A DNA stretch of 36,690 bases, from assembly GCA_026645575.1 (NCBI GenBank), contig JAPKMW010000110.1:1-36690 (forward strand), given 5' to 3'. The notes under the pieces were generated by a model. The model was not told the origin of the DNA. It did no database searches and saw nothing but the letters and a program-made list of their open reading frames with translations. This stretch comes from Caldilineaceae bacterium. Its GTDB lineage: Bacteria; Chloroflexota; Anaerolineae; Caldilineales; Caldilineaceae. Below, one piece after another: positions 15,976 to 24,669 of this stretch (position 1 is its first letter; each line of letters starts with the position of its first letter). The position numbers were made by a program, and so were the translations under genes.

Positions 15976-16737
15976 TCATTTGTCACGCTCTGCTGCGATT
16001 CCTGTATGGCGTAACCCCGTCGGTAATTCAGTGGCCGCGTCTTGATCCAAAAACCAGTCCAAGCTACCGTTAGGCGGCCGCACCAGGCTTGCCGGGAGCG
16101 CCGTTGTCGGCGGCTTGGTGAAGATCTGCGCCACAACCGCCGCCTTGGCCCTGCCGGTGACGACAAAGCTCACCTGGCGTGCCCGGTTGAGCAACGGTAG
16201 CGTAAAGGTAATACGATAGGGTGGCGGCTTGGGCGCATCGGCAATGGCCGCCACCCACCGTTCCCCTTCGGCCAATAGCGCATGGTCGGGAAAGAGTGAC
16301 GCGATGTGACCATCCGGCCCCATGCCCAGGAGCAGCAGATCAAAACTGGGCGGTTGGGCCGCGCCAAAGATGGCAGCCAACTTGGCGGCATACGCTGTCG
16401 CAGCGGCAGCCGGCGGTAGTTCTTCATCCATGGCATAGATCTGATCCGGCGGAATGGGAACATGATCGAGCAACTGTTCTCGCAGCAAGCGGTAGTTGCT
16501 CTCCGGATGATCGCGCGGCGCCCAACGCTCATCGGCAAAGAAGAGATGCCAGGCCGACCAATCGATCTGCGCGGCCAATACAGTCACCAGCGGCGGACAG
16601 ACCAACGCCGGTAAGGAACCGCCGGAAAAGGCGACGGTAAAGCGCCCCCGTCGGGCAACGGCTTCTGCCGCACAAGCGGCTACCTGGGTCGCGATGGCGC
16701 GCCGTAAGGCGTCATGAGATGTAAATATATTGAGCAT
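15976..16737 (-). CDS. pgl: 6-phosphogluconolactonase
   Basis: The 253-residue DevB/SOL-type protein hydrolyses the lactone made by Zwf. The start MLNIFTSHDALRRA at 16737 is where homology-like sequence begins; the open frame runs on upstream but that part is low-quality sequence. Motifs are VAFSGGSLP (35-43), FFADERWAP, the SNYRLL helix, and LLLGMGPDGHIASLFP. The ribosome site is weak and the leader is AT-rich. It is the first gene of the pgl-glk pair and probably of the whole pentose phosphate set. Confidence 0.9.
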   Translation of the reverse strand: MLNIFTSHDALRRAIATQVAACAAEAVARRGRFTVAFSGGSLPALVCPPLVTVLAAQIDWSAWHLFFADERWAPRDHPESNYRLLREQLLDHVPIPPDQIYAMDEELPPAAAATAYAAKLAAIFGAAQPPSFDLLLLGMGPDGHIASLFPDHALLAEGERWVAAIADAPKPPPYRITFTLPLLNRARQVSFVVTGRAKAAVVAQIFTKPPTTALPASLVRPPNGSLDWFLDQDAATELPTGLRHTGIAAERDK

Positions 16738-16891
16738 AAAACTAAAATTTATCGGAATAATTTGATTACGAAAGTTTACAATCACTTCTTTAGGATAAAC
16801 GATTTGGGGAAAACGGCTGTAACACGCCCTACGTAACAAGTTTTTTTGTTTGCGTACTGCTGATCGGCAACAAGGGTGGTGCGCCGCGGTG

Positions 16892-17731
16892 CTATGCGTC
16901 AGGGTCTTTTTCGGCGCGGCGCAGGTATTCCTGCACTTCCTGCAACTGCTGCTGAATCCGGGCCAGTTCATCATGCAGGGATGGCGCGGCGGCCTTTTCA
17001 GTTGCTTGCGCCTGCAAAACCCCATTGAGGACAACGCCGATAAAGAGATTCACGATAATAAACGCCCCGATGACGACAAAGCTGAGAAAGTACAAGGTGG
17101 CGATCAGCGGTTGCGCCTGGGATGCGACGCACCACCCCTGCCCCGTCATTGTGTAGGTTGACGCGCAGCCGTAATAGTTGATATAAAAGATCTCGGCCCA
17201 GCCTTCCAGGGTGGCGACTTGAAAGAGCGCCAGGAGCGCTGTGGGCAGATTGCGAAAGTGCAACGGATCATTGTGACCGAAGAGGAAATAGCCGATCACG
17301 CCATAGACATAGAGATGGATGAACATCAACAGCAAGACATAGCCAATCGAAGGCAGGCTATCGAGCAACGTAGTCACGACAATGCGCAACCGGCTAAAGG
17401 CTTCCACGAGACGAACGGCCCGTATCGCCCGAAATAGACGAAAGACCAAAACATATTGGCCGACCGTCGGCAACAAGCAGACCAACACCACAATCAGATC
17501 GAACCAGTTCCAGCCGTCGCGAAAAAACTGCCGACCGTCGGCAGCCACGCGCAACGTCATCTCAAGCACAAAAAGCGCCAGAATCAGGGTATTGATCCAG
17601 GCGAAAAGGGCGCCATATTGGCGAGCCAACGGTTCATGCGTCTCCAAGCCGATCACCACGCAAGCCAGCAGAATCAGGCCGGTGATCAATCGATTAAAAC
17701 TACGTGAATGAACACACGCTTGCCAATTCAT
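16892..17731 (-). CDS. Single-domain voltage-gated cation channel (NaChBac/CavMr-like)
   Basis: The 279-residue protein has six TM segments as in NavAb. The S4 sensor has arginines at every third position (R98, R101, R104, R107). The selectivity filter TLEGWAE is at 174-180, and S6 runs ATLYFLSFVVIGAFIIVNLFIGVV. The C-terminus (250-275) is a charged heptad stretch that would form the tetrameric coiled coil. Gly at filter position 4 replaces the Ser of Na-selective channels; in the Meiothermus channel CavMr a Gly at this place favours Ca2+. The post-filter loop is long and has two Cys (C189, C201), perhaps a disulfide. Ion preference is inferred. Confidence 0.88.
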   Translation of the reverse strand: MNWQACVHSRSFNRLITGLILLACVVIGLETHEPLARQYGALFAWINTLILALFVLEMTLRVAADGRQFFRDGWNWFDLIVVLVCLLPTVGQYVLVFRLFRAIRAVRLVEAFSRLRIVVTTLLDSLPSIGYVLLLMFIHLYVYGVIGYFLFGHNDPLHFRNLPTALLALFQVATLEGWAEIFYINYYGCASTYTMTGQGWCVASQAQPLIATLYFLSFVVIGAFIIVNLFIGVVLNGVLQAQATEKAAAPSLHDELARIQQQLQEVQEYLRRAEKDPDA

Positions 17732-17757
17732 AGCCGAATGTGATCCTCAAGTTACTA

Positions 17758-18600
17758 GGTTCTTTTGACATTTGACAAGCTGTATATCCTTAAGAGTTGG
17801 AGGATAAGGATATGTCAGCAGTCACACTGAACGAAAGACAGCGCCGTAAAATTATGAGCTTTTTGCAGAGCTGTAGCGGGATCTACGTAGGCAACGAAGC
17901 AAAGACGATCCAGTTCATTGCAGCTATGCTATGGATTGTGCGCAGTGGTTCGCCGTGGGAACTACTGCCTGAACACTATGGCAAATGGAACAGCGTCTAC
18001 AAGCGTTTTTCTCGCTGGTGTGAGCGAGGCATCTGGACAAAGATGCACGCCCACTTTGCTGACGACCCCGATCTGGAGTGGCTGCTGCTCGACAGCACGA
18101 TCATTCGCGCCCATCCCTGTGCGGCTGGCGCACCCGCCAAGCAAGGGGGGCAGCAGGCACAAGCGCTTGGTCCGGGGACCCTCTGGGTGCGCGGAGGCTT
18201 CACCAGTAAGATTCACGTTGTGGTCGATGCGTTGGGAAATCCACTGGACTTTGTTCTTACCGCTGGGCAAGTGCATGATGTCAAACCGGCTCCAACCTTG
18301 CTTGCGGGCCGTAACTGCGACTATGTGATTGCGGATAAAGCCTATGATGCCGATGCCTTGCTCGCTTTAATCGAGCATACGGGGGCGATTCCCGTCATTC
18401 CTGCTCGTAAAAATCGGACTGCGCCTCGGCCTTATGATGCTCATCTTTACAAGGAGCGACATCTGGTCGAATGTTTCATCAACAAGATCAAGTGGTTTCG
18501 CCGCATCTTTTCCCGATTCGATAAGCTAGCTAGCCGTTTTCTTGGCTTCTTATCCTTTGTCGCTACCCTTATCTGGTTACGTTGAAATGTCAAAAGAACC
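17758..18600. mobile_element. IS5-family insertion sequence, complete
   Basis: The terminal inverted repeats GGTTCTTTTGACATTT (17758-17773) and its exact complement (18585-18600) are perfect over 16 bp. Both ends are flanked by TA, the expected short target duplication. One transposase gene fills the element. The right end lies 3 bases from the left end of the next IS, so it inserted beside it. Confidence 0.85.
17812..18585 (+). CDS. IS5-family transposase (DDE), intact
   Basis: The protein has 257 residues from ATG 17812, with GGAGGATAAGGA upstream. An N-terminal helix-turn-helix part (WIVRSGSPWELLPEHYG) is the DUF4096-like domain. The RNase H-like catalytic core has D94 (LLLDSTIIRAH), D175 (IADKAYDAD) and E220 (KERHLVECFINKIK), with the typical Y-R-E-like spacing. 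No frameshift or stop is present and length fits the IS427/IS1031 subgroup. The stop codon overlaps the right inverted repeat. It should be active if expressed. Confidence 0.9.
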   Translation: MSAVTLNERQRRKIMSFLQSCSGIYVGNEAKTIQFIAAMLWIVRSGSPWELLPEHYGKWNSVYKRFSRWCERGIWTKMHAHFADDPDLEWLLLDSTIIRAHPCAAGAPAKQGGQQAQALGPGTLWVRGGFTSKIHVVVDALGNPLDFVLTAGQVHDVKPAPTLLAGRNCDYVIADKAYDADALLALIEHTGAIPVIPARKNRTAPRPYDAHLYKERHLVECFINKIKWFRRIFSRFDKLASRFLGFLSFVATLIWLR

Positions 18601-18603
18601 TAA

Positions 18604-20158
18604 TTTGACAATGTCACATTGGACAAAAGAGAGCCAATGTAGGAAAAATGAACGAATGAATCTACGACCGAACAACAAAACGAAATCGAGCGTTGGGGCC
18701 TAGATCTGAACGAGATCAAGGGGTTAGGCGACCGGTTAGGGGAGTTTTGGCACAAATATGGCTTCTATACGCAAACGCAAACGCGCGACACGCGAGCGTA
18801 TGGTTATCATTATTTGAGTGGCATACTGCGGATCAAGGCTGGACGAACGATAGCCGAGATCAGCCGAACGGGGGGAGTTTCCATCCAGAATATGCATCAC
18901 TATATCAGTAAGTCGCCCTGGTCGGGGTCAAGGGTGATCAAAGAAGTGCGCCTGGAAATTGCAACCCATCCGCATTTCGCCAGCGGGAGCGTGTTAATCG
19001 GCGATGAAAGTGCCGATGCACGTGGCGGCGAAGTATTGGTCGGTGGGAGTCGACAATATAATGGGCGACTTGGTAAAGTAGACTTGAGCCAAGTCGGCGT
19101 TTTTCTTTCTCTTGCCAAAGCTGGTAAACACAATTGGATCGATGGCGAGCTATTCTTGTCTGAACAATGGTTTGACGAAGCTCATCAGGCATTGTGCGAA
19201 CGCGTGGGTGTGCCAAAGGGGCGCCACTTTCAGACGAAAATCGAATTGTTCTGGCAGATGGTTCAGCGCACCCAAAAGGAAGGGATTGTTTTTGATGCCG
19301 TCGCCGTCGATGGCTTCTACGGCCAAAGTTTTTGGTTGCGCCAACAACTGGACCAAGCGCATATCGAGTTTTATGCCGACGTGCCGGCGAACACCCAAGT
19401 CTACCTGAATGAACCGGTCATCGGTATCCCGCAAAATCGCCGCGGGCCAAACGCCAAAACGCGCAAAGTCCTCTCCCCAATGGCCTACCGCGTTGACAAT
19501 CTGCCGCAGCATCCGAACGTTCTCTGGCAAACCTTGACGATCCGCCCCACGGAACGGGGCTGGTTGATTGCTGATTTTGCCCGTATTCCCGTTTGGACGG
19601 TGCAAGAGGATCTCACGATCACCCACCACTGGTTACTCATGCGCCGGCAAGGCAAGAAAGTCAGCTATACGTTCAGTAATGCGACTTGGCACACACCGCT
19701 CCAAACCATGGCTCTGCGCAAGACCCAACGCTATTTTATCGAACGCGACAATCAAGAGGCCAAATCAGAATTTGGGTGGGATGAGATCCAAACCACGACC
19801 TTTCTCGCTTGGGAGCATCAGTTGGCCTTTACCATCCTGGCGCAATGGTTTATCACGCAAACTCGCCTTGACTGGGAAGCACAATCTCAACGCGATCCGG
19901 CACTTTTGACGCACTATGACCTTTCCCTCTTACCGGCGCTTTCCGTTGCCAATGTGCGTGAGTTACTACGGGCGGCGCTCCCTTTACCCGTCCTTTCCCC
20001 TTTGGACGCCGCTTCTCTTGTCGTTGAACATCTGGATAATCGCACGCGTTCTCGCAAATCGCGTCTCTTGAACCGCTCTGACCCTTAATGGAACCCGCTC
20101 TATTTACTCGGCTTTCCTGAGAAAATGGCTCTCAGTGATTCAATGTGACATTGTCAAA
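18604..20158. mobile_element. IS701-like insertion sequence
   Basis: The left end TTTGACAATGTCACATTG (from 18604) matches the complement of the right end (to 20158), with a partly conserved inner part ending in GAGAGCC / GGCTCTC. Flanks are CTAA on the left (with the IS5 element removed) and ATAA on the right, three of four bases alike; IS701 elements usually duplicate a 4-bp YTAR target. The element interrupts the 3' end of a membrane protein gene. Confidence 0.75.
18648..20088 (+). pseudogene. IS701-family transposase broken by a 4-bp duplication at codon 3
   Basis: ATG 18648 (after AGGAAAA) reads Met-Asn-Glu then TGA. Removing one copy of the tandem GAAT (18654-18657 and 18658-18661) gives an uninterrupted frame: NESTTEQQNEIERWG and on to the stop at 20088. 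The catalytic domain is intact: IGDESADA (first Asp), VAVDGFYG (second Asp) and ERDNQEAKSEFGWDE (Glu). The domain signature RQYNGRLGKVD is typical of IS701. Without the ATG frame, only non-ATG starts such as TTG 18814 remain, which would lose the N-terminal helix-turn-helix part. Programmed slippage is possible but a simple duplication explains it best. Confidence 0.8.
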
Positions 20159-21703
20159 ATAATACCCTGCCGGTGCAACGCCGCCATTCGCACTGAGGAG
20201 CAACACCAGCAAGAGGCCCAGGATCAAGGTGACAGACCATAAGGCCGCGCCGACGGCGTCCACCTGGTCCGGCGTTTGGGTCAGGCGTTGTCGCGTTGAC
20301 AGTGCCGCCGACGGGAGGATCGTGTAGCGTTGTTTCAAATAGGAAAAGAAGAGGCCGAGACCGGCGCCGTATAACAAATGGCCGATCAAGCTTGGATAAG
20401 CCCCTGCGATGACCGACAACGACCAATCCGGCGGTTGGCGCAACAAGATCGGATAGAGCGTCAACGTCCCTAACACCCACCACAAGAGACCATAGTTCAC
20501 CCCCCACGCCAGCCCTGCCCCATAGGTGTCGATCCGGCTGTGAAAGAGGAGGCCAAAGCTGATGCCGATGATAATGCTGATGACCAGATGAACGATAAAG
20601 CCGGCCGGGCCTGAACTCACCCCAATCAACCGACCGATAGCCGGTAAAGCGCCCGTGCTGACCATGACAATGGTAAAGAGCAACCCACCGCTGACGCCGC
20701 CCGCGATGCCCATAAGGATGCTGCGCACCCCGCGCACGCCGGCGCCTTCTGCCGTGCGCTGGATCGGATCAGAGGCCACAAAGAGGACGCGCCATGCCTT
20801 GCCGGCCATTCCGCAAAGGAAACCGACCAACGCGCCGTAGAGGAGATGGGAGACCAGGGACGGGACAAACCGTTGGGCCGTTGCCAGCGACCAATCCGCG
20901 CGCTGCCAGATCCCCAATAACCAGGGCATGAGGGTCAACGGGCCAACGACCCACCAGAGCAGCCCATAGTTCATCCCCCACAGCAACCCCACCCCTGGCT
21001 GATGCACATCGCGCTGAAAGAGTAGACAGAACGTCAGCCCAATCACAGCGCCAATCAAATAGTGCAGCAGCCGCCCGACCGTCATCGATTCGGAACCGAC
21101 CAGTTGCGCCACCAGCGGATAGAAGGCGGCGCGATCAATCCCCCAGGCAAAGACCCAACTGCCCAGCAGCCCGCTGAACAAGCCGATTAACAACATTTGC
21201 ACCAGCGGCGGCACGACCGCTTGCCCCAGAGGCTTGCGGCGTCCATCGGGCGTTGTGGCCGCTATCACCACAGGGGGGTGGCGCCGTCGCAACCATTGCA
21301 CCAGACCAAAGTAGAGCAACCCCAACAAGGCGCCGGCCACTACCCATTGAATTAACAGCCCGGTAAAATAGCTATCCGCCGCCTGTGCCGTCCAGCGCAG
21401 CGGCTCGCCACGCGCCAGCGGCAGCAGCGTCAAGGGGCCAAGCAACCACCAAAATAACCCAAGCACTTGCCCCCAGGCCAGACCGGCGCCCGCGGTCTGA
21501 ATGTGCGGACCAAACCACACGCCAAAGCAGAGGCCGACCCCGATCGTCGTCGCCAATGTCCACGCGATCTCTATCCAACCTGACGCCTGGGGCAGTGCAA
21601 TTGCTAGCGCGCAAAACACCCCGGCGAGTACGCCCGCGCCCAAGCCGGCCAGGAGGCGCTGACGCAGCGTAGCGTTGTTGGTTTGTTGCTCCATCCTGCT
21701 CAC
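20132..21703 (-). CDS. Polytopic membrane protein made of three repeated four-helix modules; C-terminus supplied by an IS end
   Basis: The 523-residue protein starts at GTG 21703, overlapping the NDH-2 stop (GTGA). Three copies of a module of ~130-150 residues lie at about 14-137, 165-307 and 325-458. Each has IGxxFxLLF, then GxGLxWGxxYGLLWWVxGxLTL and a GxxxGxL helix. A last TM lies at 486-504. Residues 516-523 (FDNVTLNH) and the stop are read from the IS701 inverted repeat, so the native tail is lost. A related module is fused to the neighbouring dehydrogenase. Family and function unknown; coupling to NDH-2 suggests a role in membrane electron transport. Confidence 0.75.
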   Translation of the reverse strand: MSRMEQQTNNATLRQRLLAGLGAGVLAGVFCALAIALPQASGWIEIAWTLATTIGVGLCFGVWFGPHIQTAGAGLAWGQVLGLFWWLLGPLTLLPLARGEPLRWTAQAADSYFTGLLIQWVVAGALLGLLYFGLVQWLRRRHPPVVIAATTPDGRRKPLGQAVVPPLVQMLLIGLFSGLLGSWVFAWGIDRAAFYPLVAQLVGSESMTVGRLLHYLIGAVIGLTFCLLFQRDVHQPGVGLLWGMNYGLLWWVVGPLTLMPWLLGIWQRADWSLATAQRFVPSLVSHLLYGALVGFLCGMAGKAWRVLFVASDPIQRTAEGAGVRGVRSILMGIAGGVSGGLLFTIVMVSTGALPAIGRLIGVSSGPAGFIVHLVISIIIGISFGLLFHSRIDTYGAGLAWGVNYGLLWWVLGTLTLYPILLRQPPDWSLSVIAGAYPSLIGHLLYGAGLGLFFSYLKQRYTILPSAALSTRQRLTQTPDQVDAVGAALWSVTLILGLLLVLLLSANGGVAPAGYYFDNVTLNH

Positions 21704-23487
21704 CTATCTTCTACCTGTTGCTGCTTCGTTGCTGCCGGCGGCGCGACCTCAATTGTCTGCACAATATCGGGCGGGAAAAAGAGATCCAGCAGCCAGTCCA
21801 ACCCCACGCGTATCCGCTTCTCCAAGGTCGGCAATTTGGCGAGATAGATGGTGCGCCACAGCAACCAGGCCAACAAGCCGGAAAAGCGATAGCCGAAGAT
21901 TTCCGCCACGGCCAGTTGATGCCCCAACGCCGACAAGCTGCCCACCGTCTTGAACTCAAACGCCTTCAGGGGTTGATTACGTAAAGTGGCGGCAATATTG
22001 TGGCCGATCAACTTGCCCTCGCGCTGGGCGTGCTGGGCCGTGGGCGGGGCAAAGCCGGTGCGGGAAGCCTTATACGGAATCTGGGCGCAATCCCCAGCCG
22101 CCCAAACCCCCGGCAACAAAGGAACCGCCAACTGCTCATTGACCTCGATCTGGCCGCGTGGCGTCAACGGCAGTCCCAATTGCGCCAGCACCGCATTGGG
22201 GCGGTTGCCCGCCGTCCAGACAAAGGTGTCGGTCGCAATCGCGTCGTCGCCGATAAGGACGCGCTCTGGTTCGGCGCCGGTGACGCGCGTCTTCAAGCGG
22301 AATTCGACGCCCCGTTCCGCCAGTTTCTCTTGGGCATATTGTCCCAGTGCCACACTAAGCTCCGGCAAAATCGTCTCGCCGGAATGGATCAGCACCATCC
22401 GTATCGCATCCGGGTTCACATTGGGATAATAGGCCGCAATGCCGCGTGTGAAATCGTTCAGACTTCCCATCAGCTCCACACCGGCAAAGCCGCCGCCGGC
22501 TACCACAAAGGTCAGCAGCCGTTGTTGGGTTGTTGGATCCGTCGCCTGGTCGGCCCGCTCAAAACAGTCAATGATATGGGCGCGCAACCGCACTGCGTCC
22601 TCCAGTGACTTCAGGGTGAAACTATTGGCTTCAAGGCCGGCGTTGCCAAAGAAGTGCGGCTCCGCCCCCAGCGCCACCACAAGCTGATCAAACGGCAGTT
22701 GGCGTTCGTGAGCCTGGCCGCCGCCCGCCAGATAGACCATTCGCTCCGCCATATCCACCCGTTCGACAGTGGCTTGCACCACCTGGACACGGCGGAACGC
22801 ACTACGCAAGGGCGGGCTGATGTGTTGGGCATTGACCGCACTAGCCGCCACTTCGGAGAGCAGCGGGGTATGGAGCAAGAAGTTGGTGCTGCTGACTAAC
22901 CGAATGTCCACGCGTAAGTCGCGCGCAAATTCCTCTTCCAGCGTTTCTGCTGCCGCCACACCGGCATAGCCGCCACCCAAAATCACAATGCGCGTTTGGA
23001 TGGGCGGCAACGTGTGTTCCGGGCTGGTAAGGCGCAGTGGCTGCGCCAGGAGACGAAAGAGCGGCGGGTAGAGCAGCCCAAAGAGGCCGCCCTGTAACAG
23101 GCAAAAGGTCAGCGCGGGCAACGTCGCCAGCGCGGTCGCGGCCTGCCAGAGCGGCGGTCGCCCCAGAAAAACCGGCTGGAGATTCAGCGTCAGGACAAGC
23201 CAGGCGCCCATCCCCAGCAGCAAGCCATAAGAGAGCGCCGCCGCCCCGTGAGCGTGATGCGGGCGCTGGTCGGCAGGCAGACAAAGCGCGACATAGCCCG
23301 CACCAACCAGCAGGCTGACCAGCGTACCCCAGAGCAGCGGGTTGACGGTATGATCAAGCTGGTCGAGATTGCGGCTCACTGCCAATAGCCCCAACAACGC
23401 CCAACCGCTGATCAGACTTACGCCGATGCCCAGCAGCAACCGCCGCCATAGGGTGCCGGTACCGCGGGAAGAAATTGATTGATCCAT
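21700..23487 (-). CDS. NDH-2-type NAD(P)H dehydrogenase with N-terminal membrane module
   Basis: The protein has 595 residues. Residues about 12-150 hold four TM helices (WRRLLLGIGVSLISGWALL, NPLLWGTLVSLLVGAGYV, SYGLLLGMGAWLVLTLNL, TFCLLQGGLFGLLYPPLF). The rest is a two-dinucleotide-domain flavoprotein: VILGGGYAGVAAAE (168-181) for FAD, FVVAGGGFAGVELMG for NAD(P)H, and WAAGDCAQIP. This is the alternative NADH:quinone oxidoreductase fold, with C-terminal helices (SGLLAWLLWRTIYLAKLPT) that attach to the membrane. The extra N-terminal part matches the repeats of the next gene. The start MDQSISSRG is the first Met in the frame. Confidence 0.88.
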   Translation of the reverse strand: MDQSISSRGTGTLWRRLLLGIGVSLISGWALLGLLAVSRNLDQLDHTVNPLLWGTLVSLLVGAGYVALCLPADQRPHHAHGAAALSYGLLLGMGAWLVLTLNLQPVFLGRPPLWQAATALATLPALTFCLLQGGLFGLLYPPLFRLLAQPLRLTSPEHTLPPIQTRIVILGGGYAGVAAAETLEEEFARDLRVDIRLVSSTNFLLHTPLLSEVAASAVNAQHISPPLRSAFRRVQVVQATVERVDMAERMVYLAGGGQAHERQLPFDQLVVALGAEPHFFGNAGLEANSFTLKSLEDAVRLRAHIIDCFERADQATDPTTQQRLLTFVVAGGGFAGVELMGSLNDFTRGIAAYYPNVNPDAIRMVLIHSGETILPELSVALGQYAQEKLAERGVEFRLKTRVTGAEPERVLIGDDAIATDTFVWTAGNRPNAVLAQLGLPLTPRGQIEVNEQLAVPLLPGVWAAGDCAQIPYKASRTGFAPPTAQHAQREGKLIGHNIAATLRNQPLKAFEFKTVGSLSALGHQLAVAEIFGYRFSGLLAWLLWRTIYLAKLPTLEKRIRVGLDWLLDLFFPPDIVQTIEVAPPAATKQQQVEDR

Positions 23488-23804
23488 AAACAGATTTGTA
23501 AAATGTCAGTACTGGTTTGTTATGCTGCTTTGAGCGTAACCGGAATAGGCGTGAGGATATGTAATCGCAGGTACGCGAACGCCATGAAATTACGGAACAG
23601 TTTGCAAAGAGGACGGCCAATGGAGGGGCAAGCGGGAAAGCAGGCAGAATTGCAAAAGAGAAGAGCGGGCGGAAGGGCGACGGCGCTACAGGCAGTGACA
23701 GCCACGGCCCCCCCCTGTTGATTGCAACGGCTCAACATCGGTGTGACCCGTGGCTGTCGTAACGCAGCGGCTGAATTGATACCGGTCAGATAATATGTGT
23801 ATTG
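23488..23804. other. 317-bp gap with an 11-bp perfect inverted repeat
   Basis: No convincing gene is seen. GACAGCCACGG at 23697-23707 pairs exactly with 23748-23758 across a 40-base spacer. It lies downstream of the SDR-like gene (stop 23805) on the minus strand and could end that transcript, though no T run follows. TTTGTAAAA at 23495-23503 lies close to the dehydrogenase start. A 72-codon minus-strand frame at 23520-23738 is Cys- and Ala-rich and looks non-coding. Confidence 0.4.
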
Positions 23805-24566
23805 TTAGGCCGCACTGCGTGGTTTGGCTGCCCACTGGGCTTTCTTGCCGCGCATGCCAAGCGGCAGCGCGATCCCGACGCGGTGGCGTGCCAAGGTGTC
23901 ACCACGATTGAGGTTGGCAAGGATGAGCGCGGCAGCATCGGCATATGGCACGATCATCTGGGGGATCAAGTACGCAAAGAGCGGTAGAAGCAACGGGGCA
24001 GGGAGCGCGCGCGCAAACGCCGGCACCTGAACGGGCAATGTATCCAACGCGATCCGCAGCCTATTCAGGCCAAGCGCCGGCTCCTCTACCATTGGCCCCG
24101 GACACAGAAGGCGCCAGTCTAGGCCCGACCGACGGATGCGTTCGAAATTGACGCGGTGTGGCCAGTAGGTGGACTTGACCTTGGGCAGTTCGACGCCTTT
24201 GCGACCGGCGGGGCCTATGTCCAGGAGTGCGGCCCCTGCGAGGAACCAGCAGACCGGCTGCGCGGCCGTTGGTAGCGACTCCACGGCGGTAACGAGGCGG
24301 TCGATGAGGTCTACGAAGGTCTGGCCTTCTGTGACTAGACCAGCGCAATTGATGAGGGCATCGTGTCCGTTGATGAACTGTGCAATGTCAACGGGCGCGA
24401 GTGTGCTGAGATCACCCTGGTGTACGGCGACTTGAGCCTGAGCTTCGGGCGGCAGCTTTGACGGGGTGCGCACCAAGACAGTGACTTGGTGTCCGGCGGC
24501 TAATGCTTGGCGAAGAACGTGGCTACCAAGCAATCCCGTTGCACCAAAGATCATGAGACGAGTCAC
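23805..24566 (-). CDS. Atypical SDR/NAD(P)-binding protein (epimerase-like)
   Basis: The 253-residue protein has the Rossmann glycine motif FGATGLLGS (7-15), then VTVLVRTPSKL, HQGDLS and NCAGLV. This matches the NAD(P)-binding, atypical SDR group related to NmrA and complex I NDUFA9-like proteins. The active-site YxxxK is not clear; a YWPHRVNFE stretch stands where the catalytic helix would be. A C-terminal hydrophobic part (ALPAPLLLPLFAYLIPQMIVPY) may touch the membrane. AGGAGG lies upstream of ATG 24566. A binding or assembly role is as likely as catalysis. Confidence 0.75.
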   Translation of the reverse strand: MTRLMIFGATGLLGSHVLRQALAAGHQVTVLVRTPSKLPPEAQAQVAVHQGDLSTLAPVDIAQFINGHDALINCAGLVTEGQTFVDLIDRLVTAVESLPTAAQPVCWFLAGAALLDIGPAGRKGVELPKVKSTYWPHRVNFERIRRSGLDWRLLCPGPMVEEPALGLNRLRIALDTLPVQVPAFARALPAPLLLPLFAYLIPQMIVPYADAAALILANLNRGDTLARHRVGIALPLGMRGKKAQWAAKPRSAA

Positions 24567-24618
24567 GAACGAACCTCCTAGATGTGTATGAACTATCGGT
24601 GGAAAACCGCATAACAGA

Positions 24619-24645
24619 CCGCCACGGTCTCATCCACCGTGGCGG
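24619..24645. terminator. 9-bp perfect hairpin (CCGCCACGG) after the toxin gene
   Basis: CCGCCACGG (24619-24627) pairs with CCGTGGCGG (24637-24645) over a 9-base loop. On the minus strand it is about 25 bases after the toxin stop and followed by GGTTTTCC. It belongs to a small set of related GC-rich palindromes here. Confidence 0.5.
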
Positions 24646-24669
24646 CGTGTCTACTGTTGCCCTAGCGGT

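Noticed and set aside
18814..20088. Shorter functional transposase from TTG 18814
   Set aside because: It would drop the conserved N-terminal part visible just upstream in the same frame; a 4-bp duplication after ATG 18648 explains the lost start better.
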